A stretch of DNA of 6,876 nucleotides, taken from NCBI GenBank assembly GCA_028748945.1, contig JAQTOL010000171.1:1-6876 (forward strand). Reading direction: 5' to 3'. The DNA is from Paludibacter sp. (GTDB taxonomy: Bacteria; Bacteroidota; Bacteroidia; Bacteroidales; Paludibacteraceae). Under the pieces are notes generated by a model that worked only from the letters and a program-made list of their open reading frames with translations, ran no database searches and was not told the origin of the DNA. Positions 1 through 6,094 of the stretch are shown here, in pieces. How positions within the stretch are numbered: the first letter of the stretch is position 1; the number at the start of each line of letters is the position of its first letter. The position numbers were made by a program, and so were the translations under genes.

Positions 1-536
1 AATTGCTTTTGTTTGGCGGATTATTTCTGGTCTATACAGTTTTCAGGGCCAGATATCCACTCAACTTTCACGAAGGCAGTTTAGAGTTGAGTGTTACAAT
101 TGGAGCTATAAATACCATTGCACTTTTATTTAGCAGTATGACTGTTGCAATGGCATTAACCGCCATTCAAAAGGGTAACAAAAAATTAGCCATGCGACTC
201 TTAGCTGTTACGTTATTAATGGCTACTGTTTTTCTTTTCAATAAATATATTGAATGGAGTATGAAATTTGAACATGGCTTATATCCCGGTTCCCCTTTAA
301 TGCCACACCTGGGAAGAGGTGACCTGATGTTTTTCAGTTTATACTTTTTCATGACCGGATTACATGCTCTACATATTATAGTTGGTATGGTGCTACTTAC
401 CATGTGTTTTGTTAAGATCAAACATGGAACTCTTCATTCAAAAAAATATGTAAATCTAGAAAATGGAGCACTTTACTGGCATTTGGTGGATTTAATCTGG
501 ATTTTCCTTTTCCCTTTATTATATTTAATCACATAA
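1..536 (+). CDS. coxC: Heme-copper oxidase subunit III, 5'-truncated by the window edge
   Basis: Integral membrane subunit III of an aa3/caa3-type cytochrome c oxidase, which sits against subunit I and stabilises it during turnover. The frame is open from base 3. The first visible codon is TTG, read here as internal Leu, because family members start earlier with a conserved stretch ending in E-x-L-F-F-G-G and the window opens in LLFGGLF. Some 20-30 N-terminal residues are probably missing. Numbering from base 3, hallmarks are HEGSLELSVTIGAINTIALL (23-42), the K-Y-I-E-W segment with Glu84, the F-x-x-TGLHALHIIVGM helix (about 111-129) and the terminal YWHLVDLIWIFLFPLLYLI helix (159-176). About five hydrophobic helices are visible. 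It is followed after 15 bases by subunit IV, so the two are co-transcribed. Family assignment is secure; the exact start is unknown. Confidence 0.93.
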   Translation, partial: LLLFGGLFLVYTVFRARYPLNFHEGSLELSVTIGAINTIALLFSSMTVAMALTAIQKGNKKLAMRLLAVTLLMATVFLFNKYIEWSMKFEHGLYPGSPLMPHLGRGDLMFFSLYFFMTGLHALHIIVGMVLLTMCFVKIKHGTLHSKKYVNLENGALYWHLVDLIWIFLFPLLYLIT

Positions 537-551
537 CTCAACTGAATAAAA

Positions 552-836
552 ATGGCAAACAACGTTTCACATATCACCGAATACAAAGTACTTGCTAAAG
601 TTGTTATAGCACTTATGTTTCTGACATTCCTTACTATCTTCGTAGCCTCGCTTCACCTAGGTGCTTTTAGCGTAACGGTTGCACTTTTAATAGCAGGAAT
701 AAAGGGCTCTTTGATATTGATCTATTTCATGCATCTAAAATACGAAAGTGTATTGTTACGCATATTGGTAGCAATGATTTTTGTGCTTTATGCTGTAATA
801 GTACTCATTACTTTTATCGATTATGCATACAGGTAA
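552..836 (+). CDS. Cytochrome c oxidase subunit IV (prokaryotic COX4-like), 94 aa
   Basis: Small accessory membrane subunit of a bacterial cytochrome c oxidase, found in the inner membrane with subunits I-III. Its catalytic role is minor; it is thought to help assembly or stability. Three predicted helices are visible at about residues 14-34, 37-57 and 66-89. The family signature I-K-G-S-L-I-L-I-Y-F-M-H-L-K lies at residues 50-63, with the typical F-M-H-L-K. Length suits the family (about 90-110 aa). The start ATG follows the subunit III stop by 15 bases, with no Shine-Dalgarno sequence, as is usual in Bacteroidota. The next gene, subunit II, follows only after a 176-base repeat-rich gap, so read-through is likely but not shown. 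The gene is equivalent to coxD/ctaF; no symbol is given because naming varies. Confidence 0.9.
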   Translation: MANNVSHITEYKVLAKVVIALMFLTFLTIFVASLHLGAFSVTVALLIAGIKGSLILIYFMHLKYESVLLRILVAMIFVLYAVIVLITFIDYAYR

Positions 837-838
837 TT

Positions 839-960
839 GGTTAATTAGTTAATTGGGCAAATAGTTAATTAGATAATTAGGTATTTGGTTGATCCCGTAA
901 ACGGGACGTCACTTCATTCCGTTGGTTATTTAATTAACTTGTAAATTAGCTAAATGTTTG
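839..960 (+). repeat. AT-rich degenerate repeat gap around a small hairpin
   Basis: The gap between subunits IV and II holds near-repeats of GTTAATTAG (840-848, 864-872, with partial copies at 848-854 and about 873-880). The inverse, TAATTAACT, appears at 931-939. Between these arms is a compact dyad, TCCCGTAAACGGGA (893-906: stem TCCCG/CGGGA, loop TAAA). The layout resembles a degraded inverted-repeat element with a GC-richer centre. No coding capacity is visible. The hairpin lacks a following T-run, so it is not called a terminator. Function unknown; RNA processing or differential expression of the oxidase genes is conceivable. Confidence 0.6.
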
Positions 961-970
961 ATTGTTTTGG

Positions 971-990
971 TTCTTGATTCTTGATTCTTC
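971..990 (+). repeat. Short 7-bp tandem repeat (TTCTTGA) upstream of coxB
   Basis: Two exact TTCTTGA units plus a partial third (TTCTTC) lie 23 bases upstream of the chosen coxB start. The TTG-initiated extension of the coxB frame from 962 runs straight through this array. Its low-complexity translation is a main reason for placing the start at the ATG at 1013 instead. Confidence 0.65.
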
Positions 991-1012
991 TAAAATTGAA
1001 AATAAAAAAGTT

Positions 1013-1927
1013 ATGTTCAGTAACGCATCAAATTTTGTTCACGGTGTAGATAAAGCTACTCTTATCATCGGGGGTTTTTCCTTATTTTTCCTGGTGGCTT
1101 TCACCGGGCTTATGATTTTTTTTGTAATAAAATACAATAGAAAGAAACATCCTAAAGCCACACAAGTAAAAGATAATATTTTACTTGAAATTACCTGGAC
1201 AACAGTACCTATATTACTGGTTCTTTATATGTTTTATATCGGTTGGGAAGGATTTTTTCCCATGCGTCAGGTTCCTAAAGATGCCATGCATGTAACTGTA
1301 TTGGCAAAAATGTGGAAATGGGAATTTCAATATCCGGGGAATAAACTATCCGATACACTTGTATTACCAATTAATAAAGCAGTGAAATTAGACCTAGTAT
1401 CAAAAGATGTTATACATGGATTTTTTATACCTGCCTTTCGCGTCAAAGAAGATGTAGTACCCGGACAAACAAACTATTCATGGTTTATCCCGGGAGAACT
1501 TGGTGATTATGACTTACTTTGTTCAGCATATTGCGGTGTGAGTCATTCCTATATGTCGGCTGTAGTGAGAATCGTAAGCGATGATGATTATAATACATGG
1601 TTATCTACTTTATCCGTGAAGAAAGTTGATAATGCCTTAGGTTTTAAAGTGATTGAAAAAAACGGCTGTACAGCTTGCCATTCTTTAGATGGAACAAAAC
1701 TTGTCGGACCAAGTTTAAAAGGCTTATATGGTTCTACTGTTGAAGTAATGTCGAATGGAGTAAAACGCAAAGTTACGGTTGATAGTCTGTACATTCAGTC
1801 TTCCATTCTGGATCCGAACAAAGATATTGCAGACGGTTATCCGCAGGGTGTCATGAAGTCATATAAAGGAGTTATTAATGATAAGGATATTGAGCTTATC
1901 AATGAATATCTGAAAACACTAAAATAA
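1013..1927 (+). CDS. coxB: Cytochrome c oxidase subunit II with fused C-terminal cytochrome c domain (caa3 type), 304 aa
   Basis: Takes electrons from soluble or membrane cytochrome c and passes them through the CuA centre to subunit I. Numbering is from the ATG at 1013. Two N-terminal helices (about 16-38 and 62-79) anchor the protein, with both domains facing the periplasm. The aromatic patch MWKWEFQYP (100-108) precedes the CuA domain. CuA ligands visible are His135 (in D-V-I-H-G-F-F-I-P), Cys170, Cys174, His178 and Met181. A monoheme cytochrome c domain follows, with C-T-A-C-H at 219-223 and a probable axial Met281 in G-V-M-K-S-Y. In C-S-A-Y-C the third residue is Ala172, where most A-type oxidases have Glu. 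The open frame extends upstream to a TTG at 962, but that part is repeat-derived, so the ATG is preferred. The stop overlaps the ctaB start by one base. Family assignment is very firm. Confidence 0.95.
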   Translation: MFSNASNFVHGVDKATLIIGGFSLFFLVAFTGLMIFFVIKYNRKKHPKATQVKDNILLEITWTTVPILLVLYMFYIGWEGFFPMRQVPKDAMHVTVLAKMWKWEFQYPGNKLSDTLVLPINKAVKLDLVSKDVIHGFFIPAFRVKEDVVPGQTNYSWFIPGELGDYDLLCSAYCGVSHSYMSAVVRIVSDDDYNTWLSTLSVKKVDNALGFKVIEKNGCTACHSLDGTKLVGPSLKGLYGSTVEVMSNGVKRKVTVDSLYIQSSILDPNKDIADGYPQGVMKSYKGVINDKDIELINEYLKTLK

Positions 1928-2793
1928 TGAAGAAATACTTACAAATAGTTTTAGCACTGATAAAATACAAGGTTTCAATTGCAGTTACTTTTACGGCCAT
2001 AACCGGCTATATTGTTTATACAGGACATTTTGATTTTCAAATCATCTACTTATTTTTAGGTGTTTTTTTCTTATCCAGTGGTGCGAGTGCTTTAAATGAA
2101 TGTCAGGAAAGCAAGTTCGATGCAAAAATGCCGAGAACCATGCATCGTCCGATTCCTACCGGTAAAATTTCGCTTATCAATGCCATAATAGTATCCAGTT
2201 TGTTTTGCATAGCAGGCGAAGTAATTTTATACACTGCTTTTGGCGAAATAACCACTCTGTTGGGTTTGGTGAATCTCGTGTGGTATAATGTGATATATAC
2301 CTATCTTAAACGCGTGACACCCTTTGCAGTAGTTCCGGGTTCCATGGTAGGTGCCATTCCGGCTTTAATGGGTTGGACAGCAGGTGGCGGTTATGTTTTC
2401 GAAAGCACGATTATTTTCATTGCCTTTTTCATGTTTATCTGGCAAATACCTCATTTTTGGTTATTGATGCTCAAATACGGGAAAGAATATGAAGATGCGG
2501 GTTTCAAGACCATTAATCAGGCTATTCATCCGCAGAATCTTAAATTTGTTATTTACGCATGGGTGATTGCCACATCTTTTTCATCCATCATTGTACCTTT
2601 ATTTCTGGTCAATATTTCATTGCCGTTTTTTCTTTTAATTTTCGCATTGAATCTGGCATTCATTGGTATTTTCACAAAACTTTCATTTGGAAAAGTTGCG
2701 GAACTGAATTTCAGAAAATCATTTGTCAGCATCAATATTTATATGATGCTTTTCATGATTATGCTCATTATTTTCCACCTTACCGTTTCCTAA
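1927..2793 (+). CDS. ctaB: Protoheme IX farnesyltransferase (heme O synthase), 288 aa
   Basis: Polytopic UbiA-superfamily prenyltransferase that attaches a farnesyl group from farnesyl diphosphate to heme B, giving heme O, the precursor of heme A for the oxidase encoded just upstream. The first diphosphate-binding motif is N57-x3-E61-x3-D65, followed by M-P-R-T-M-H-R-P (68-75), the RT-x-x-RP signature of heme O synthases. Further hallmarks are K-R-V-T-P-F (128-133), the G-A-I-P-A-L-M-G-W stretch (142-150), P-H-F-W (175-178) and K-E-Y-E-D-A-G-F (186-193). Glu replaces the commoner Asp in both acidic motifs, a conservative change. About eight or nine helices are expected, and length is normal for the family. 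The ATG overlaps the coxB TAA (TAATG), which implies translational coupling. It could in principle be another UbiA enzyme, but the RT-x-x-RP motif and context make heme O synthase clear. Confidence 0.95.
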   Translation: MKKYLQIVLALIKYKVSIAVTFTAITGYIVYTGHFDFQIIYLFLGVFFLSSGASALNECQESKFDAKMPRTMHRPIPTGKISLINAIIVSSLFCIAGEVILYTAFGEITTLLGLVNLVWYNVIYTYLKRVTPFAVVPGSMVGAIPALMGWTAGGGYVFESTIIFIAFFMFIWQIPHFWLLMLKYGKEYEDAGFKTINQAIHPQNLKFVIYAWVIATSFSSIIVPLFLVNISLPFFLLIFALNLAFIGIFTKLSFGKVAELNFRKSFVSINIYMMLFMIMLIIFHLTVS

Positions 2794-2914
2794 AAATTTG
2801 CGACCACAACATTTGTAGAATGCATACCAAGCACTTCGGTAATTATCGTGAGTGCATGTAACTCCTTCTAACAACAAACTCAGGCTAATCCATCGGGGCC
2901 ACAATAACTAATCA

Positions 2915-2948
2915 CAAGCACTTTGACCAGTACTGGTCAAAGTGCTTG
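2915..2948. repeat. Perfect 34-bp palindrome
   Basis: Each 17-base half is the exact reverse complement of the other; the centre lies between 2931 and 2932 at AGT|ACT. The left half runs CAAGCACTTTGACCAGT. The dyad is broken at 2914/2949. It could be a dimeric regulator's operator, a cruciform, or a hairpin in RNA. It is not followed by a T-run. It contains the 20-bp core that recurs at 2968. Confidence 0.9.
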
Positions 2949-2967
2949 ACATGGTTTGGTCAATATG

Positions 2968-2987
2968 TTTGACCAGTACTGGTCAAA
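2968..2987. repeat. Second copy of the palindrome core (20 bp)
   Basis: A perfect 20-bp palindrome, TTTGACCAGT plus its reverse complement, identical to the core of the palindrome at 2915-2948. The exact direct repeat including the right flank GTG is 23 bp (2922-2944 and 2968-2990), with centres 46 bp apart. An extra half-site TGGTCAA (2957-2963) lies between the copies. The left edge overlaps TATGTTTG (2964-2971), which fits the Bacteroidota -7 box, but the nearest upstream TTG is only 15 bp away, so that promoter is weakly supported. Confidence 0.85.
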
Positions 2988-3296
2988 GTGAACGATACGG
3001 AAACCAATGTACCGGTTTAAACAGTTGCTCAGTCGCAAGCATGTTACCGAAAAAGCTACAGCAGTATTCTTCAGTGACAACATTCTTTAGCCGGCATGTA
3101 ATATTCATTTAATCATGAAAGGAATCCATGCCAGAGATAAGCATAAAAAAACAATAATCTTTTTAGATACAAATAGCAGATATATTCCTAATTACAACTC
3201 CCTATCCCAAACCAGGGTTATTGCTGCATCTGCCAATCATAAAAAAAAATCAATTCCACTCCCCTCCTGCTTTCACATTCCATCTTTCTTTGTATC

Positions 3297-3326
3297 TTTG
3301 CAATAATTTGATAAAAAATACATTTG
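3297..3326 (+). promoter_or_regulatory. Bacteroidota-type promoter for crtI
   Basis: TTTG (3297-3300) as the -33 element, an 18-bp spacer, then TACATTTG (3319-3326), matching the TAnnTTTG -7 element known for the primary sigma factor of this phylum. Transcription would start near 3332, giving a leader of about 60 bases before the crtI ATG. A second -7-like box, TATCTTTG (3293-3300), overlaps the -33 element and could be an alternative upstream promoter with a poor -33 match. Confidence 0.6.
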
Positions 3327-3391
3327 CACGAGAGAGTTAAACTCCCGAAAATTACAGGAAGTATCTTTTACAACTCAACAATATCTTTTTT

Positions 3392-4876
3392 ATGGACAAA
3401 TCCAAAAAGGCGGTGATAATCGGTGCCGGTGTAGGAGGATTGGCAACTGCTGTTTTTCTGGCCCGACAAGGATATGACATTGAAATATATGAAAAAAATG
3501 CAGGTCCTGGTGGGCGCTGCGGGCAAATGGTTCAGGATGGACACCGCTTCGACCTGGGGGCTACCATCTTGTTAATGCCATCACTTTACCGAAAGGTATT
3601 CTCTGCTCTGGGACTCGATATGGATAAAGATCTGCAGACAACTTCGCTTGAACCTGTTTATAAATTATTCTTTAGCAACGGGTCGGATTTCAGGTTTTCA
3701 CGCGATACTGAAAGTATGAAGTCACAACTTGAAACCATAGAACCCGGTAGTTTTGAGCAATACAACCGTTATATAAAAGAAGGTTACGGTTTCTTCAACC
3801 TGGCCATTAACGGTTTGCTGGGTAAAAATTTCTATCATTTATTCCGGTTTATCAATCTGAAAAGTATATGGTTATTGATCAAATTGAAAACATGGATTAA
3901 ACACACCACTTATATCAAGCGGTTTTTCAAGGATCCGCATCTTCAAATGGCATTTACATTTCAGAACATCTATGTCGGGCAGAATCCCTATAAGCAACCA
4001 GCCTTCTTTTCGATGCTTCCCGCCGCTGAAATTATGGAAGGAGCTTTATTTCCCAGGGGTGGCATGCACGGAGTTGTTGAAAAATTACTCTCAAAAGCAT
4101 CCGAACTGGGTGTCCGTATTAAATACAAAAAACCGGTTAAAAGGATCATAATAAATGGGAAAAAGGCAGAAGGGATACTGCTTGAAAACGGCAAAACCAT
4201 TAAAGCTGATTTGGTCATTGCCAATGCCGATTTACCTTATATTTATAATGAGCTTCTGCCGGATAAGAACAGGGCAAAAGGATTAATAAACCGGGAATAC
4301 TCCTGTTCGGCTATTGTCTTTCACTGGGGAATGGATAAAGTCTACCCGCAACTGGAACATCACAGTATATTTCTGAACGATCCTTATAAAGAAGGGATGG
4401 AGAAGATTTTCGATGAAAAATCATTGTCTGAGAATCCCAGTTTTTACATACATGCACCTGTTCGTACGGACAAGTCCGCTGCACCCGAAAATGAAGATAC
4501 TCTTTCGATCATCGTACCGGCACCGCAGCTCGATAAGAATTACGATCAAGACTGGCAAAAACTGAAACAAACCGCGCGTAAAGGAGTCATTGAGCGTTTA
4601 AAAGAGGCCGGGCTGGAGGATATTGAAGACCATATCAAATTTGAAGTTTGTTATCTGCCTAAAACCTGGGAAAGTTCCTGCAATGTTACCAATGGTTCTG
4701 TTTTCGGAAGTTTGAGTCATACTATTTTTCAAATGGGATATTTTCGACCGCACAACCGGCATGACAAGTACAAAAACCTGTATTTCACAGGAGGAAGTAC
4801 GCATCCGGGGAACGGAGTTCCATTGGTACTTCTTGGAGCAAAACTGACCAGTGAAAGAATAATTCTCAATAAATAA
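3392..4876 (+). CDS. crtI: CrtI-family phytoene desaturase (FAD-dependent), 494 aa
   Basis: Membrane-associated flavoprotein that introduces double bonds into phytoene or a related carotene, giving a coloured polyene. The N-terminal Rossmann motif is G11-A-G-V-G-G16, with an acidic residue ending the second strand (Glu34) and then G-P-G-G-R (38-42), typical of the amine oxidase/CrtI superfamily. The C-terminal FAD-binding signature N-L-Y-F-T-G-G-S-T-H-P-G-N-G-V-P is at 462-477, followed by L-x-x-A-K-L-T-S-E-R-I. Length (494 aa) is normal for CrtI. The start ATG follows a T-rich leader without a Shine-Dalgarno sequence. A phytoene/squalene synthase homologue follows after 116 bases, which supports a carotenoid role. 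How many desaturation steps it performs, whether the substrate is C30 or C40, and whether it might be a CrtD- or CrtN-like relative cannot be read from the sequence. The stop codon lies inside a 14-bp tandem duplication. Confidence 0.9.
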   Translation: MDKSKKAVIIGAGVGGLATAVFLARQGYDIEIYEKNAGPGGRCGQMVQDGHRFDLGATILLMPSLYRKVFSALGLDMDKDLQTTSLEPVYKLFFSNGSDFRFSRDTESMKSQLETIEPGSFEQYNRYIKEGYGFFNLAINGLLGKNFYHLFRFINLKSIWLLIKLKTWIKHTTYIKRFFKDPHLQMAFTFQNIYVGQNPYKQPAFFSMLPAAEIMEGALFPRGGMHGVVEKLLSKASELGVRIKYKKPVKRIIINGKKAEGILLENGKTIKADLVIANADLPYIYNELLPDKNRAKGLINREYSCSAIVFHWGMDKVYPQLEHHSIFLNDPYKEGMEKIFDEKSLSENPSFYIHAPVRTDKSAAPENEDTLSIIVPAPQLDKNYDQDWQKLKQTARKGVIERLKEAGLEDIEDHIKFEVCYLPKTWESSCNVTNGSVFGSLSHTIFQMGYFRPHNRHDKYKNLYFTGGSTHPGNGVPLVLLGAKLTSERIILNK

Positions 4877-4885
4877 TTCTCAATG
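4858..4885 (+). repeat. 14-bp tandem duplication spanning the crtI stop codon
   Basis: AATAATTCTCAAT occurs at 4858-4870 and again at 4872-4884, a period of 14. The first copy encodes the last residues of CrtI (I-I-L-N). The stop lies at the junction (AAA TAA). With only one copy the protein would end I-I-L-N-E instead of I-I-L-N-K at the same length, so the duplication is nearly silent. It directly abuts the inverted repeat to its right. Confidence 0.75.
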
Positions 4886-4887
4886 AA

Positions 4888-5007
4888 TAATTCATAATTC
4901 ATAATTTATAATGCATAATTATGAATTGTGAATACTTACAAAAAAATAAAGTCGTATAATAAATATGAATCAGTCATTATGAATCATGAATTATGAATTA
5001 TGAATTA
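4888..5007. repeat. Long AT-rich inverted repeat between crtI and the crtB-like gene, overlapping its start codon
   Basis: The left arm (4888-4919) and right arm (4976-5007) are complementary at 29 of 32 positions, with one further T/G wobble. The outermost 19 bp are perfect. The arms are built from 7-bp units, ATAATTC on the left and its complement GAATTAT on the right. The loop is 56 bases. The right arm carries ATG triplets at 4986, 4993 and 5000, one per 7-bp unit and so in three frames. Only the one at 4993 opens the crtB-like gene; the other two hit stops within a few codons. It resembles a small non-coding miniature element, but no target-site duplication is clear. Confidence 0.8.
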
Positions 5008-5943
5008 AATACCAACCTTTATTCTGATATCTTTCATTCCATCGATTTTGAGAAAATCGTAGATCATCCGAATATATTGATTGCCGCTCATTTCTGGGAA
5101 CGGGAAAAATATCAGGCGGCAAAAACCTGTTATAAGTTTATGCGGGCAATCGACGACTTGATTGATAATTATAAATCGGAGCACCATTCAATTTCGGATG
5201 AAGAAAAAGTTCGTTTTGAGGCCGAAGTAAACGAATGGATCGGCACCATCCTGAATGCATCCCAACAACATCCGGAGCAATCCGAATTATTGGAAACAAT
5301 CAAAAAATTCTGCATTCCAGCCTGGCCGCTCGAAGCGTTTGCCAAATCGATGATATACGATATTTACAACGATGGATTCCCGACTTTGCAGGCTTTCCTT
5401 GATTATGCAGCCGGTGCATCGGTAGCTCCCGCCTCCATATTTGTTCATTTATGCGGCCTCACCAAACAGGACGGCATCTATATTTCCCCTGCTTACGATG
5501 TAAAACGGGTTTCATCACCCTGTGCTATTTTTAGTTATCTGGTTCACATTATCCGTGATTTTGTAAAAGACCATACACACAACCTGAATTATTTTCCCGA
5601 CGATTTAATGGAGAAATATCATCTGGACCGGAAGAAATTGCTCGCTATGGCCAATGGCTCTGAAATCACAACCGGTTTCCGCGAAATGATACATGAATTG
5701 TATATTGTTGCCGACGAATACCGGTTGAAAACCCTCTCAATCAAAGAAGAAATCAAACCGCAACTCGAGCCCCGAGGGCAGCTAAGTCTCGAAATTATTT
5801 TTGCTCTTTATGAAATGGTTTTCGAACGCATTGACATTGAACACGGCACATTTACAACCGAAGAATTAAACCCTACCTCAGATGAAATTAAAGAAAAGGT
5901 GTGGAAGGTGATTGAAGCTTTTAATACCGGTATTTTAAAATAA
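4993..5943 (+). CDS. crtB: Squalene/phytoene synthase family protein (probable phytoene synthase), 316 aa
   Basis: Trans-isoprenyl diphosphate synthase, head-to-head type, which would join two prenyl diphosphates (geranylgeranyl for phytoene; farnesyl for squalene or dehydrosqualene). The first Asp-rich motif is D54-D-L-I-D58 in Y-K-F-M-R-A-I-D-D-L-I-D-N. The second is R188-D-F-V-K-D193, followed by N-L-N-Y-F-P-D-D-L (197-205), matching the R-x-Y-L-P-x-D segment of the family. The protein is divergent. The usual Q-x-x-N-x-x-R-D stretch before the second motif reads as S-Y-L-V-H-I-I-R-D, and the usual G-R before the Y-x-P is missing. The catalytic aspartates remain, so it is probably active. 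Its neighbour crtI supports phytoene-type synthesis; the C30 or C40 product is unresolved. The start at 4993 is favoured because the two neighbouring ATGs lead to immediate stops. There is no Shine-Dalgarno sequence, and the start lies in an inverted-repeat arm. Next internal candidates are far downstream. Confidence 0.82.
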   Translation: MNYELNTNLYSDIFHSIDFEKIVDHPNILIAAHFWEREKYQAAKTCYKFMRAIDDLIDNYKSEHHSISDEEKVRFEAEVNEWIGTILNASQQHPEQSELLETIKKFCIPAWPLEAFAKSMIYDIYNDGFPTLQAFLDYAAGASVAPASIFVHLCGLTKQDGIYISPAYDVKRVSSPCAIFSYLVHIIRDFVKDHTHNLNYFPDDLMEKYHLDRKKLLAMANGSEITTGFREMIHELYIVADEYRLKTLSIKEEIKPQLEPRGQLSLEIIFALYEMVFERIDIEHGTFTTEELNPTSDEIKEKVWKVIEAFNTGILK

Positions 5944-6081
5944 AGCAGAAAGCACGAGTAAAAATCGAGTTGTTAATCATTTCACAGTTTCCAGAATAAT
6001 GTATCTCTTTTTTATCAACAATTCCATAGACCAAACTGTTATATAATTATCAATTACAGGATAGAATTGCATTTTAAAAAT

Positions 6082-6088
6082 AGGAGGT
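6082..6088 (+). promoter_or_regulatory. Perfect Shine-Dalgarno sequence before the kinase-like gene
   Basis: AGGAGGT, a full match to the anti-Shine-Dalgarno end of 16S rRNA, lies 6 bases before the ATG at 6095. No other gene in the window has a recognisable one. It fixes the start of the kinase-like gene. In Bacteroidota the anti-Shine-Dalgarno is largely sequestered in the ribosome, so a strong site is unusual and may be regulatory. Confidence 0.85.
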
Positions 6089-6094
6089 ACTAAA

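Larger units (their letters stand above)
2794..3391. other. 598-bp intergenic region between the oxidase operon and the crt genes
   Basis: No convincing gene on either strand. Contents in order: an AT-rich stretch with a weak GCACT/AGTGC dyad (2831-2855), two strong palindromes (2915-2948 and 2968-2987), a mixed stretch with only short open frames (2951-3112 and 3007-3090), another short open frame (3115-3306) that runs into the promoter motif, and the crtI promoter region (3283-3326). There is no clear intrinsic terminator after ctaB. The palindromes could mark the operon boundary, but no T-run follows them. Confidence 0.7.

Noticed and set aside
962..1012. N-terminal extension of coxB from a TTG start
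   Set aside because: It translates a TTCTTGA tandem repeat into low-complexity residues; the ATG at 1013 gives a normal subunit II N-terminus just before the first helix.
2831..2855. GCACT/AGTGC dyad after ctaB as an intrinsic terminator
   Set aside because: Only a 5-bp stem with a 15-base loop and no T-run after it.
2559..2861. 100-codon frame overlapping ctaB
   Set aside because: Out-of-frame shadow of the well-supported ctaB gene; no family resemblance.
3115..3306. 63-codon open frame upstream of crtI
   Set aside because: No recognisable domain, poor composition, and its last codons are the TATCTTTG promoter box; probably chance.
4858..5007. CRISPR-like or insertion-sequence remnant between crtI and crtB
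   Set aside because: Repeat units are 7-14 bp and contiguous without spacers, and there is no transposase frame or clear target duplication.
6062..6069. TAGAATTG as a -7 box for the kinase-like gene
   Set aside because: One mismatch to TAnnTTTG and no TTG at the right upstream distance; too weak to list as a feature.
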